This document shows, one piece after another, positions 53,654-63,023 of a DNA stretch of 64,000 nt. The notes beneath the pieces are model-generated. The model searched no databases and had not been told where the DNA came from. It saw only the letters and a list, made by a program, of their open reading frames with translations. Origin of the DNA: Streptomyces sp. NBC_01381. Its GTDB lineage: Bacteria; Actinomycetota; Actinomycetes; Streptomycetales; Streptomycetaceae. The stretch lies in assembly GCF_026340305.1 (NCBI RefSeq), contig NZ_JAPEPI010000001.1:930001-994000 (forward strand), given 5' to 3'. The translations under genes were made by a program, and so were the position numbers. The stretch's first letter is position 1; each line of letters opens with the position of its first letter.

Positions 53654-54158
53654 TTTACCGCATAACCGCAGTATCCAGGACGAAGCGCACGACCGCTGTC
53701 GGGTCCCCCAATCCGGCCGCACCGTCCGACCTTTAGCTACACGCGACGCGGGTCCCGCCCCAACGGGTCCCACGCCTGAGCCTCATGGGTGAGTCGTTTC
53801 GATCGCGCTGGACTCCGCCGGGTCCAGCGCGATCTTTTTTGTGCGCCCTGGAGGTGCTGGTGAGCGGCCCTGTGGGCGGGCTTGTTGGTCTCTGAGGAGT
53901 GCCGTTGCGCTACCGACGAGTCGGCTGGGCGGAGGCCGTCGGAGGGTCGCTCAGGGAGGTGCAATTGCACATATTAAATTGACCTGTTGTAGGACGGGTG
54001 TAAGTTCCGGGGTTCTGAAAACTTCCTCGGTGACACCCGTCACACGCCGTGACTCTTGTTGCCCATGATGCCTCTGGGCTAGAGGAGCTGCCGGATTCGC
54101 GTTCCGCGCCCACGAGTTCAGCCTCCCATCACGGAGGCGGGTCCCGGGGCGGCTTTGG
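53654..54158. other. intergenic region downstream of bldC
   Basis: Holds the strong hairpin at 53801-53840 and an A/T-rich patch, GCAATTGCACATATTAAATT, at about 53962-53981 that stands out in this GC-rich DNA. The latter could be a promoter or protein-binding site. No coding frame was identified. Confidence 0.45.
53801..53840 (+). terminator. strong intrinsic terminator
   Basis: GATCGCGCTGGACTC pairs with GGGTCCAGCGCGATC, followed by TTTTTT. Best rho-independent terminator in the window. Confidence 0.92.
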
Positions 54159-54347
54159 TCATGCGTTGGGGGGACCTTCGTCCTCGCCGCTCTCACGGCC
54201 GCCCTGAGGGGCGGGGGCGGCCTCCAGGGCGAGCCGCTGCAGCCGGTGGCAGATCGGGCAGTGCCGGGTCAGATGGCGGTACCCGGTCGCGGCCGCCAGG
54301 TGGGCGCGCAACAGGGCGCGCGTCTCGTGCTGTGCGGACATAGCCAT
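54159..54347 (-). CDS. small His/Cys protein (DUF6274-like)
   Basis: 62 aa from ATG 54347, ribosome site GGAGGTGG. Sequence HETRALLRAHLAAATGYRHL, then TRHCPICHRLQRLALE: a short helical protein with CPIC and several His that could form a zinc knuckle. Acidic, polar tail. Resembles small proteins described near bldC in Streptomyces. Function unknown. Confidence 0.65.
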   Translation of the reverse strand: MAMSAQHETRALLRAHLAAATGYRHLTRHCPICHRLQRLALEAAPAPQGGRESGEDEGPPNA

Positions 54348-54437
54348 GCGCCACCTCCGTACCTCTACGGGGAGCGTCCCGCTCGCTCCCTGTTGTCTGG
54401 CGTACCGGTGGAATGTGACGCAGTCAAGGTGCGGGCA

Positions 54438-54521
54438 CGACAACGGGCCGCATCCTCAAGGGGATACGGCCCGTTGTCGTACACCAGAAGGGGCCGCATC
54501 CGTTGCGGGATGCGGCCCCTT
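54438..54521. terminator. two tandem hairpins
   Basis: CGACAACGGGCC...GGCCCGTTGTCG (54438-54479) and AAGGGGCCGCATCC...GGATGCGGCCCCTT (54488-54521). They follow the decayed tRNA-Asp on the minus strand. Confidence 0.75.
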
Positions 54522-54528
54522 CTCCACT

Positions 54529-54600
54529 GCGGTCCTGACGGGATTTGCTGTATCGGATTGCGGCTGCGCCGCGGGCGCGGCCTCCACCTTGACAGGGCGG
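54529..54600 (-). pseudogene. decayed tRNA-Asp copy
   Basis: Shares GCGGTCCTGACGGGATTT and CGGCCTCCACCTTGACAGGG with the intact tRNA-Asp at 54678-54752. The T-loop part (GAACCC) is replaced by about 30 unrelated bases, and the 5' half beyond the anticodon loop is lost. Cannot fold as a tRNA. Confidence 0.7.
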
Positions 54601-54630
54601 GCTGTGGGGCGGGGTGTCGCGGTGGCGCAC

Positions 54631-54670
54631 GAGTAAGGGCCGCATCCTCAACCGGATGCGGCCCTTACTC
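54631..54670. terminator. intrinsic terminator of tRNA-Asp
   Basis: GAGTAAGGGCCGCATCC pairs perfectly with GGATGCGGCCCTTACTC, 7 bp beyond the tRNA 3' end. Confidence 0.85.
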
Positions 54671-54677
54671 TTAACTG

Positions 54678-54752
54678 CGGTCCTGACGGGATTTGAACCC
54701 GCGGCCTCCACCTTGACAGGGTGGCGAGCACTCCAAACTGCTCCACAGGACC
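54678..54752 (-). tRNA. tRNA-Asp (GTC)
   Basis: 75 nt; acceptor GGTCCTG pairs with CAGGACC, anticodon loop CTGTCAA, T-arm GTTCAAATC. CCA not encoded. Same sequence as the copy at 61106. Confidence 0.95.
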
Positions 54753-54863
54753 TTGCGTTTGCGGCGCTTTTTTCTGCGTTGCGCTGCGAGAAGAGACTGT
54801 ACAGCAGCCCTGGCCCACCGGTCGAACTCACGCTGCGCGATGGGCCCGTCACGCCTGGAGGGG

Positions 54864-57800
54864 CTACGGCGCGGCCGCGTCGATCGCCTTCACGATCCGC
54901 TTGTCCGAGACCGGGTACGCCGTGCCGAGCGCGTGCGCGAAGTAGCTGACGCGGAGCTCCTCGATCATCCAGCGGATGTCCAGGACCTCCTGGGGCACGG
55001 GGCGGCCCTGCGGCAACTGCTCCAGGAGCCAGGCGTACTCGTCCTGCATCTCGTGGACCTTCTCCATCCGCGAGGTGTCCCGCTGGACGTTCGTCGGCAT
55101 CTGCTGGAGGCGCCGGTCGGCGGCCACCATGTACCGCATCAGGTCCGGCAGCCGGCGCAGCCCCGTCGCCGTCACGAAGCCCGGCCGGATGAGCGCGTCC
55201 AACTGGGCGCGTACGTCCGTGAGGTTGGCGAGCAGCGTCGGGCTCTTCGTCGACTTCAGGCGCCGCTCACAGGCCTGCCAGGCGGCGAGGACCTGCTGGA
55301 CCTGGCCGACCGTCCGCACCGTCGCGTCGACGATCTCGGCGCGCACCTTCTCGTACAGCTTGCGGTACGACTCCTCGTCCCAGGCGGGACCTCCGAAGTC
55401 GCCGATCAGCTTGTCCGCGGCCGCCATCGCGCAGTCGTCGAAGAGCGCCTGGATGGAGCCGTGCGGGTTCGCGGACAGGGCGATCTTCTGGGCGTTGGTC
55501 AGTTTGTCGGAGGCGAACTTGGCCGGATTTACCGGGATGTTGCGCAGGATGAGGCGACGCGTGCCCTTCCACATCGCCTGCTGCTGCTCCGCCTCCGTGT
55601 CGAAGAGGCGTACGGACACGGTGCCTGCCGCGGAGCCGTCGTCCACGAGTGCCGGGTACGCCTTCACCGGCTGGCCCGCCCGCCGGGTCTCGAAGACGCG
55701 GCTGAGGGTGCCCAGGGTCCAGTCCGTGAGGCCCGTCCGCTCGACCGCCGAGCCGCCCGTCCGCTCGGCCGTCGCGGCAGCCGCCTGGGAGAGGGCCTTG
55801 CGGGCCTTCGGGCGGAGCTGGAGCTTCAGGGCCTCCAGGTCCTTGTCCTCGGCGAGCTTCTTGCGCCGCTCGTCGGTGATCCGGAAGGTGATCTTCAGGT
55901 GGTCCGGTACGCGGGTGAGGTCGAAGTCGTCCGGTGAGACGGGGACGCCGACCATCCGCTGCAACTCGCGGGCGAGAGTGACGTGCAGCGGCTCCTGCAG
56001 AGGCACCGCGCGGTCCAGGAACGCCTTCGCGTAGTTGGGCGCCGGGACGTAGTGCCGGCGGATCGGCTTCGGCAGGGAGCGGATCAGCTCGATCACGACC
56101 TCCTCGCGCAGGCCCGGGATCTGCCAGTCGAAGCCCTCGTCCGTGACCTGGTTGAGGACCTGGAGCGGGACGTGGACCGTCACGCCGTCCGCGTCCGCGC
56201 CCGGCTCGAACTGGTACGTCACCCGGAACTTGAGCTGCCCCTGCCGCCACGAGTCGGGATAGTCGTCCTTGGAGACGTCCCCCGCCTTCTCGTTGATCAG
56301 CATCGAGCGCTCGAAGTCGAGCAGTTCGGGCTCTTCCCGCTGCTTCTTCTTCCACCAGGAGTCGAAGTGCGCCCCGGAGACGACCTCTTCGGGCACCCGC
56401 TGGTCGTAGAAGTCGAAGAGCGTCTCGTCGTCGACCAAGATGTCGCGGCGCCTGGCCCGGTGCTCCAGCTCCTCGACCTCGGTCAGGAGCTTGCGGTTGG
56501 CGGCGAAGAACTTGTGGTGCGTGCGCCAGTCGCCCTCTACAAGCGCGTTGCGGATGAACAGGTCGCGGGAGACCTCGGGGTCGATGCGGCCGTAGTTCAC
56601 CTTGCGGTCGGTGACGAGCGGGACGCCGTACAGCGTGACCTTCTCGGTCGCCATCACCGCCGCCTGGTCCTTCTCCCAGTGCGGCTCGCTGTAGGTGCGC
56701 TTCAGGAGGTGCTGGGCGAGCGGCTCGACCCACTCCGGTTCGATGCGCGCGTTGACGCGGGCCCAGAGCCGGGAGGTCTCCACCAGCTCCGCCGACATGA
56801 TGAAACGCGGGGGCTTCTTGAAGAGGGCCGAGCCCGGGAAGACCGCGAACTTGGCGTTGCGGGCGCCCAGATACTCGCTCCGCCCGCCGCGCTGCTTGGG
56901 ATCGCTGTCCTTCGACTCCTTCACGTCCTTCATCCCGATGTGGGAGAGGAGACCGGCGAGGAGGGAGATGTGGACCTGCTGCTCGGGGGCGTCGTCCTCG
57001 TTGAGATGGATGCCCATCTGCTTGGCGACCGTACGCAGCTGCGTATAGATGTCCTGCCACTCGCGGATCCGCAGGAAGTTCAGGTACTCCGACTTGCACA
57101 TCCGGCGGAAGGACGACGAGCCGCGCTCCTTCTGCTGCTCGCGGACGTACCGCCACAGGTTCAGGAAGGCGAGGAAGTCGCTCGTCTCGTCCTTGAAGCG
57201 GGCGTGCTGCTGGTCCGCCTGCGTCTGCTTCTCGGCCGGGCGCTCACGCGGATCCTGGATGGAGAGCGCCGCCGCGATCACCATGACCTCGCGTACGCAG
57301 CCGTTCTTGTCGGCCTCCAGGACCATCCGGGCAAGGCGCGGGTCCACCGGCAGCTGGGCGAGCTTGCGGCCCTGCGGGGTGAGGCGCTTGCGTACGTCCT
57401 TCTGCGTGGGGTCGAGCGCGCCGAGCTCCTGGAGGAGCTGGACGCCGTCGCGGATGTTGCGGTGGTCCGGCGGGTCGATGAAGGGGAACTTCTCGATCTC
57501 GCCGAGGCCGGCCGCCGTCATCTGGAGGATGACGCTCGCCAGGTTCGTGCGCAGGATCTCCGCGTCCGTGAACTCCGGGCGTGAGACGAAGTCGTCCTCG
57601 CTGTACAGCCGGATGCAGATGCCGTCCGACGTACGGCCGCAGCGGCCCTTGCGCTGGTTGGCGCTGGCCTGGCTGATCGCCTCGATGGGCAGCCGCTGCA
57701 CCTTCGTACGGTGGCTGTAGCGGGAGATGCGGGCTGTGCCCGGGTCGATGACGTACTTGATGCCCGGGACGGTCAGGGATGTCTCGGCGACGTTCGTGGC

Positions 57801-58841
57801 GAGGACGATCCGCCGGCCCGTGTGCTGCTGGAAGACGCGGTGCTGCTCGGCGTGCGAGAGGCGGGCGTAGAGGGGGAGGACCTCGGTGAATCTGTAGTTC
57901 TTCTTGTTGAGCGCGTCCGCCGTGTCGCGGATCTCGCGCTCCCCGGAGAGGAAGACGAGGATGTCGCCTTTCCCCTCCGACTGGAGTTCCTCGACGGCGT
58001 CCGTGATCGCGGTGATCTGGTCGCGGTCCGTGTCGTCCGAGTCATCCTCCAGGAGCGGGCGATAGCGCACCTCGACGGGATACGTACGACCGCTGACCTC
58101 GACGATCGGGGCTTCCCCGAAGTGTCGGGAGAACCGCTCCGGGTCGATCGTCGCCGAGGTGATGACGACCTTCAGGTCCGGGCGCTTGGGAAGCAGCTGG
58201 GCGAGATAGCCCAGCAGGAAGTCGATGTTGAGCGAGCGCTCGTGGGCCTCGTCGATGATGATCGTGTCGTACGCGCGCAGCTCGCGGTCCGTCTGGATCT
58301 CGGCCAGCAGGATGCCGTCCGTCATCAGCTTCACGTACGTGTCGCCGCCGACCTGGTCGGTGAAGCGGACCTTCCAGCCGACCGCCTCGCCCAGCGGGGT
58401 GTTCAGCTCGTCGGCGACGCGCTCGGCGACCGTGCGGGCGGCGATGCGGCGGGGCTGGGTGTGCCCGATCATGCCGCGGAGGCCACGGCCGAGTTCCATG
58501 CAGATCTTGGGGATCTGCGTGGTCTTGCCGGAGCCCGTCTCGCCCGCGACGATCACCACCTGGTGGTCGCGGATCGCTGCCGCGATGTCGTCCTTCTTCT
58601 GGCTGACCGGCAGTTCTTCCGGATACGTGATCGCGGGCAGGCGGCTGCCCCGCTCGGCCATCCGCGCCGCGGCCTTGTCGACTTCCGCCGAGATCTCGGC
58701 GATGACGGCGGCGCGGGCCTCGGGCTTGCGGATCCGGCGCGCACCCTCGAGCCGGCGGCCGATCCGGTGCTCATCGCGCAGCGAGAGCTCGGACAGACGT
58801 GGGGCGAGGGTGTCGAGGGTGAGGGCAGGCTGCGTAGACAT
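54864..58841 (-). CDS. hrpA: ATP-dependent RNA helicase HrpA
   Basis: 1325 aa from ATG 58841. DEAH-box helicase: motif I AGETGSGKTTQIPK, motif Ia GHTQPRR, motif II IIIDEAHERS, motif III ITSATIDPE, motif V TNVAETSLTVPG, motif VI QRKGRCGRTSDG. Then HA2, OB-fold and the long DUF3418 C-terminus specific to HrpA. In other bacteria HrpA rescues collided or stalled ribosomes. Cytoplasmic. Divergent from the 58925 gene. Confidence 0.95.
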   Translation of the reverse strand: MSTQPALTLDTLAPRLSELSLRDEHRIGRRLEGARRIRKPEARAAVIAEISAEVDKAAARMAERGSRLPAITYPEELPVSQKKDDIAAAIRDHQVVIVAGETGSGKTTQIPKICMELGRGLRGMIGHTQPRRIAARTVAERVADELNTPLGEAVGWKVRFTDQVGGDTYVKLMTDGILLAEIQTDRELRAYDTIIIDEAHERSLNIDFLLGYLAQLLPKRPDLKVVITSATIDPERFSRHFGEAPIVEVSGRTYPVEVRYRPLLEDDSDDTDRDQITAITDAVEELQSEGKGDILVFLSGEREIRDTADALNKKNYRFTEVLPLYARLSHAEQHRVFQQHTGRRIVLATNVAETSLTVPGIKYVIDPGTARISRYSHRTKVQRLPIEAISQASANQRKGRCGRTSDGICIRLYSEDDFVSRPEFTDAEILRTNLASVILQMTAAGLGEIEKFPFIDPPDHRNIRDGVQLLQELGALDPTQKDVRKRLTPQGRKLAQLPVDPRLARMVLEADKNGCVREVMVIAAALSIQDPRERPAEKQTQADQQHARFKDETSDFLAFLNLWRYVREQQKERGSSSFRRMCKSEYLNFLRIREWQDIYTQLRTVAKQMGIHLNEDDAPEQQVHISLLAGLLSHIGMKDVKESKDSDPKQRGGRSEYLGARNAKFAVFPGSALFKKPPRFIMSAELVETSRLWARVNARIEPEWVEPLAQHLLKRTYSEPHWEKDQAAVMATEKVTLYGVPLVTDRKVNYGRIDPEVSRDLFIRNALVEGDWRTHHKFFAANRKLLTEVEELEHRARRRDILVDDETLFDFYDQRVPEEVVSGAHFDSWWKKKQREEPELLDFERSMLINEKAGDVSKDDYPDSWRQGQLKFRVTYQFEPGADADGVTVHVPLQVLNQVTDEGFDWQIPGLREEVVIELIRSLPKPIRRHYVPAPNYAKAFLDRAVPLQEPLHVTLARELQRMVGVPVSPDDFDLTRVPDHLKITFRITDERRKKLAEDKDLEALKLQLRPKARKALSQAAAATAERTGGSAVERTGLTDWTLGTLSRVFETRRAGQPVKAYPALVDDGSAAGTVSVRLFDTEAEQQQAMWKGTRRLILRNIPVNPAKFASDKLTNAQKIALSANPHGSIQALFDDCAMAAADKLIGDFGGPAWDEESYRKLYEKVRAEIVDATVRTVGQVQQVLAAWQACERRLKSTKSPTLLANLTDVRAQLDALIRPGFVTATGLRRLPDLMRYMVAADRRLQQMPTNVQRDTSRMEKVHEMQDEYAWLLEQLPQGRPVPQEVLDIRWMIEELRVSYFAHALGTAYPVSDKRIVKAIDAAAP

Positions 58842-58924
58842 ACGGCGTCCAGGATCTCACTCGCCGCTCGGAGGTGGCGAACCGATTTATCGGGCGGGGC
58901 GCCCCGGGACGTACGATTCCGGGG

Positions 58925-59296
58925 ATGTTGTCCCGAGTGCGTACGCGATGGTGCCCCCTGCTGGCGGTGCTGCTCGTCGTGCTCGGCGGATTCTGCGCAC
59001 CCGCGGTGGCCGCGCAGCCGGTGGCGAAGGTGACGAAGCCCGCGGCGGCCGTGCAGGCCAAGGAGTCCGCGGGCGCCCCCGGCTGCGGCAAGAGCGGTCA
59101 GCAGGACGCCGGTCAGGGCCCCGCGGCCCCGGCGCGCTCCAGCTCCGCGTACGAGCTGCTTCCGGCCCTCCACCAGGCCCATGCCGCGTCCGGCGCCTGG
59201 GGTGCCGACCAGCCGGTGCTGTCCCTCGCCCCGGATCGCGGTCCGCCGCCGCTCGCACCGCCGTCGCCGATAGATCTCTCGATCCTGCGCGTGTAG
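58925..59296 (+). CDS. small secreted or membrane protein upstream of dsbA-like gene
   Basis: 123 aa from ATG 58925. Basic start MLSRVRTRWCPLL then hydrophobic segment LLAVLLVVLGGFCAPAVAAQ (signal peptide or anchor), followed by a Pro/Ala/Ser-rich extracytoplasmic part with one Cys (APGCGKSG). No domain recognised. 56 bp upstream of the DsbA-like gene, same direction; may belong to the same transcription unit. Confidence 0.6.
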   Translation: MLSRVRTRWCPLLAVLLVVLGGFCAPAVAAQPVAKVTKPAAAVQAKESAGAPGCGKSGQQDAGQGPAAPARSSSAYELLPALHQAHAASGAWGADQPVLSLAPDRGPPPLAPPSPIDLSILRV

Positions 59297-59352
59297 ATGC
59301 CCCTGCCCGGGGCCCCTATAACGACGTACCAGGAACGAGAGAGAACTCCCTC

Positions 59353-60099
59353 ATGCCCAAGAAGAACAACAACAAAAAGAAGAACATCGGCATCGGCGCG
59401 GGTGTCGCCGTCGCCGCCCTGCTGCTCGGCGTCGCCTCCTACACCGCGACCAAGCCCGACGAGCCCTCCTCGGTCACCGCCAAGGAGGAGCCCGCGGCGG
59501 GCGTCTCGGCCGACCCGCAGACCGGGGTCTACCCGGAGCTTGCGAAGCTGGCCCGCCGCGAGGCCAAGGACCCGCTGGCGCAGGGCCGCGCGGACGCGCC
59601 CGTCGTGATGATCGAGTACGCCGACTTCAAGTGCGGCTACTGCGGGAAGTTCGCCCGCGACACCGAGCCCGGCCTGGTGAAGAAGTACGTCGACGAGGGC
59701 ACCCTGCGCATCGAGTGGCGCAACTTCCCGATCTTCGGCGAGGACTCCGAGCGGGCCGCGCGGGGCGCGTGGGCCGCGGGGAAGCAGGGGCGCTTCTGGC
59801 AGTTCCACGAGGCGGCGTACGCGGAGGGCTCGAAGGAGCAGGGCTTCGGCGAGGACCGGCTGAAGGAGCTGGCGCGCGAGGCCGGCGTCAAGGACGTCGA
59901 CCGCTTCTCGGACGACGTGCAGAGCGCTGCCGCCACGGCTGCCGTGAAGAAGGACCAGGAGGAGGCGTACGGCCTGGGGGCCACGTCCACCCCGTCCTTC
60001 CTGATCAACGGGCGGCCCATCTCCGGCGCCCAGCCGGACGAGGTCTTCGACCAGGCGATCGAGCAGGCGGCGAAGAGCGCGAAGGCGGGCAAGAAGTGA
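59353..60099 (+). CDS. DsbA-family thioredoxin-fold protein
   Basis: 248 aa from ATG 59353. Lys/Asn-rich start MPKKNNNKKK, one membrane helix at about 13-33, then an extracytoplasmic thioredoxin-like domain with CGYC at 94-97 and cis-Pro loop TSTPSFLINGRPI. Closest in layout to DsbA/mycobacterial DsbA-like oxidases. Makes or isomerises disulfides in exported proteins. Stop overlaps the next gene by 4 bp (GTGA), which encodes its probable redox partner. Confidence 0.9.
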   Translation: MPKKNNNKKKNIGIGAGVAVAALLLGVASYTATKPDEPSSVTAKEEPAAGVSADPQTGVYPELAKLARREAKDPLAQGRADAPVVMIEYADFKCGYCGKFARDTEPGLVKKYVDEGTLRIEWRNFPIFGEDSERAARGAWAAGKQGRFWQFHEAAYAEGSKEQGFGEDRLKELAREAGVKDVDRFSDDVQSAAATAAVKKDQEEAYGLGATSTPSFLINGRPISGAQPDEVFDQAIEQAAKSAKAGKK

Positions 60100-60944
60100 C
60101 CGCCGATGTGGGGTACTTCGCGGCGTTCCTGGGCGGTCTCCTCGCCCTGGTGAGCCCGTGCAGCGCGCTGCTCCTGCCCGCCTTCTTCGCCTACTCGATC
60201 GACTCGACCTCACGGCTCCTCGCGCGCACCGGCATCTTCTACGCCGGGCTCGCGACGACGCTCGTGCCGCTGGGGGCGGCCGGTTCGGTCGCCGGGCGGT
60301 TCTTCTTCGGGCACCGCGATCAGCTGGTCCTGTTCGCCGGGTGGCTGATCATCGCGCTCGGGGTGCTGCAGATCGTGGGGATGGGGTTCGCCTCGCGGCG
60401 GATGGCGGAGCTCTCGGGCCGGATCCGGCCGACGACGGCGTTCTCCGTGTACGCGCTGGGCGCGGTGTACGGGCTCGCGGGGTTCTGCGCGGGCCCGATC
60501 CTGGGCAGCGTCCTGACGGTGGCGGCGGTCAGCGGCAGCCCGGTCTACGGCGGGCTGCTGCTCGCCGTCTACGCCCTTGGCATGGCCGTGCCGCTGTTCT
60601 TGCTCGCGCTGCTCTGGGAGCGGTTCGACCTGGGGCGGCGGCGGTGGCTGCGGGGCCGTGCCTTCCGGCTCGGCCGCTTCGAACTGCACACGACCTCGCT
60701 CCTGTCGGGCCTCTTCTTCGTGGCCCTCGGGGCGCTCTTCCTCGCGTACGACGGGACCACGGCGCTGCCGGGTCTCCTCGACGTGGACGACTCGTTCGCG
60801 GTGGAGCGGTGGGCCGGTGGAGTGGGCAGGGCGGTGCCGGACTCCGTGCTGATCGCGGGGGTGGTGGTCCTGGTGGCCCTGCTGTTCGCGGCACGGGCCT
60901 GGCGGGGGCGTGCCGCGGCGAAGGGGGAGGCCGAGCGGGGGTAG
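60096..60944 (+). CDS. CcdA-like cytochrome c biogenesis / thiol transport protein
   Basis: 282 aa from GTG 60096. Seven to eight membrane helices. First helix LGGLLALVSPCSALLLPAFF with Cys22 and a second Cys in GLAGFCAGPILGSVL, the redox pair that CcdA/DsbD-type proteins use to carry electrons across the membrane. Extended C-terminal part with an extra loop and helix. Translationally coupled to the DsbA-like gene. Terminator at 60971. Confidence 0.88.
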   Translation: MTADVGYFAAFLGGLLALVSPCSALLLPAFFAYSIDSTSRLLARTGIFYAGLATTLVPLGAAGSVAGRFFFGHRDQLVLFAGWLIIALGVLQIVGMGFASRRMAELSGRIRPTTAFSVYALGAVYGLAGFCAGPILGSVLTVAAVSGSPVYGGLLLAVYALGMAVPLFLLALLWERFDLGRRRWLRGRAFRLGRFELHTTSLLSGLFFVALGALFLAYDGTTALPGLLDVDDSFAVERWAGGVGRAVPDSVLIAGVVVLVALLFAARAWRGRAAAKGEAERG

Positions 60945-60970
60945 GCCGCCTCGCCTTTGCCGGGAAACGG

Positions 60971-61001
60971 CGAAGGCCCCGTCCACTGGACGGGGCCTTC
61001 G
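60971..61001. terminator. intrinsic terminator
   Basis: CGAAGGCCCCGTCC-ACT-GGACGGGGCCTTCG; serves the CcdA-like gene and, on the minus strand, tRNA-Phe. Confidence 0.88.
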
Positions 61002-61007
61002 GGGAAG

Positions 61008-61081
61008 TGGCTGGGGCCGGGATCGAACCGGCGACCTATCGCTTTTCAGGCGATCGCTCGTACCAACTGAGCTACCCAGCC
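61008..61081 (-). tRNA. tRNA-Phe (GAA)
   Basis: 74 nt; acceptor GGCTGGG pairs with CCCAGCC, anticodon loop CTGAAAAG, T-arm GTTCGATCC. CCA not encoded. Confidence 0.93.
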
Positions 61082-61105
61082 ACGCAGTTCGAGAAGAACT
61101 GCAAG

Positions 61106-61180
61106 CGGTCCTGACGGGATTTGAACCCGCGGCCTCCACCTTGACAGGGTGGCGAGCACTCCAAACTGCTCCACAGGACC
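61106..61180 (-). tRNA. tRNA-Asp (GTC), second copy
   Basis: 75 nt, identical to 54678-54752. Lies between tRNA-Glu and tRNA-Phe in a Glu-Asp-Phe cluster read on the minus strand. Confidence 0.95.
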
Positions 61181-61219
61181 AAGCGTTGTGCGAGCACTAG
61201 TCTCGCACAAGGTGTTGCG

Positions 61220-61292
61220 TGCCCCCAACGGGATTCGAACCCGTGCTACCGCCTTGAAAGGGCGGCGTCCTGGGCCACTAGACGATGAGGGC
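61220..61292 (-). tRNA. tRNA-Glu (TTC)
   Basis: 73 nt; acceptor GCCCTCA with TGGGGGC (with G-T pairs), anticodon loop CTTTCAA, T-arm GTTCGAATC. CCA not encoded. Confidence 0.93.
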
Positions 61293-61371
61293 TAAGGGCC
61301 CACCTGGGCGCTTTGCAGCGCGTCGGGGACGTGAGAAGCATATGGGATGCGGGGAGCTATCGCCAAAACGG

Positions 61372-62940
61372 TTATCGGGGGGCCGGGGAACCGCTCCCCG
61401 GAGAGCGGTCCGGAGGGGGCGGCGACGGCGTCGCGCCCGGCTGGTTCTCCTTGGGGAGATGGCGGCTGACCTCCGCCTTCGTCAGCCCGAGGCCGCCCAG
61501 TCTGATCTCGTCCCAGGCCTGCAGGCGGCGGGTGTCGCGGTCCAGGTAGAGGACCGACGCCTCGACCGGGTCGGGGTACTTGCCCTCCACCGCCCGCAGC
61601 CCGCTGCCGCCCGTCGAGCCCTCGATGCGCAGCCGCGTGCCGCCCTCCATGACCTCCATCTCCTGGTGGTGGACATGGCCGGCCAGGACCAGCGGCACCT
61701 CGCCGTCCGTCTCGCGCGCCGCGTCCGGGTTGTGGGCGATGGCCACGTCGACGGGCGTGCCCGCCGCCTTCTGGTCGCGCAGGGCCGATGCGAGGCGGAT
61801 GCCCGCCATCACCTCGACGGGCTTGCCCTCGGCCGCGACCGAGCGGTCGGGGGTGTACTGCGGATCGCCCGTCCCGGCGAACCGCAGGCCCGCGACCGAG
61901 ACCGCCCGGCCCTCGTCCAGGACGTGCACGTTCTTCATGCGCTGCAGATAGCGCTGCGTGGTGCGCGAGTCGTGGTTGCCGCGGACCCAGACGTAGGGGG
62001 CTCCCAAGTCCTCGATCGGGTCCAGGAAGGCGTTCTCCGCCGCGCTGCCGTGGTCCATCGTGTCGCCGGAATCGACGATGACGTTGATGTCGTACTGCTC
62101 GACGAGCGAGGCGATGATCTTCCAGCTCGCGGGGTTCAGGTGGATGTCCGAGACGTGCAGGACCCGGATCGTGGTCGGGTCCGGCTGGTACGCGGGGAGC
62201 GTCGACGTCACGTCGTACAGCTTCGTCACGTTGGTGACCAGGCGCGCCAACTCCTGTTGGTAGACGTCGAATTCGCTCACGATGCTGCGGGCGTTGCCGA
62301 CCACGGAGGGCGCGCTGCTCAGCAGGCCCGAGAACTTCGGCTCAAGGACCGACTTGGGGTTCCACGTCGCGTACGCCGCCGTGCCCGACGCCGCGAGCAG
62401 GGCAAGGGCCAGACCGCCCGCCGCCAGTGCGCGGCGCGGCCGGCGGTAGACGGCGAGGCCCAGTGCGGTGGCGCCCGAGACGACGGCGGCGCAGGAACGT
62501 ACGGCCAGGTCGAGGGCTCCGTGCTCGACGTCCCTCGCCACCTCGTCCTGGAGCCCGGAGATCCGCTCGGGGTGGTCGACCAGGGCCTGCGAGCGCACCG
62601 GGTCGAGGCGGTCGACGTCCACGTCGAGGCGGATGGGCGCGACGTGCGAGCGCAGTTCGAGGGCGCCCAGCGGCGACACGTCGATCTTCGTGCCGCCGGT
62701 CGCCGATGGGCGCAGCGTCATCCGGGTGTCCATCGGGCCCACGGGCACGTGCACGCTGCCCACGATCAGCAGTCCGAGCCATGCGCCGAGCACGACGACC
62801 GCGACCAGGCCGATGGCGCGGCCGTACGGGTGCGGCGGGCTGATCAGTTCGCCGACCGGGTGCGTGTGGCGTGCGCGGTAGTGGCGTACGAGGGCGGCGG
62901 GCGCCCTTCGTATGCCCTTGATCCTTTTCATCCCCTGCAT
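61372..62940 (-). CDS. membrane metallophosphoesterase
   Basis: 522 aa from ATG 62940; starts at 62964 or 62931 are also possible since none has a clear ribosome site. Membrane helices at about 43-65, 147-165 and 175-195, the remainder a calcineurin-like phosphoesterase: VLHVSDIHLNP, VDSGDTMDHG, VRGNHDSR and VLAGHVHHQE hold the two-metal ligands. Substrate unknown. Pro-rich C-terminus. Divergent from the zincin gene at 63024. Confidence 0.87.
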   Translation of the reverse strand: MQGMKRIKGIRRAPAALVRHYRARHTHPVGELISPPHPYGRAIGLVAVVVLGAWLGLLIVGSVHVPVGPMDTRMTLRPSATGGTKIDVSPLGALELRSHVAPIRLDVDVDRLDPVRSQALVDHPERISGLQDEVARDVEHGALDLAVRSCAAVVSGATALGLAVYRRPRRALAAGGLALALLAASGTAAYATWNPKSVLEPKFSGLLSSAPSVVGNARSIVSEFDVYQQELARLVTNVTKLYDVTSTLPAYQPDPTTIRVLHVSDIHLNPASWKIIASLVEQYDINVIVDSGDTMDHGSAAENAFLDPIEDLGAPYVWVRGNHDSRTTQRYLQRMKNVHVLDEGRAVSVAGLRFAGTGDPQYTPDRSVAAEGKPVEVMAGIRLASALRDQKAAGTPVDVAIAHNPDAARETDGEVPLVLAGHVHHQEMEVMEGGTRLRIEGSTGGSGLRAVEGKYPDPVEASVLYLDRDTRRLQAWDEIRLGGLGLTKAEVSRHLPKENQPGATPSPPPPDRSPGSGSPAPR

Positions 62941-63023
62941 GACGACTGTGACGTCGCGGGTCATTGGTCCCGTATGCCCACGGCGACGGGTGGCCATGCG
63001 GGACCGTGGCCGACAATGGGGGT

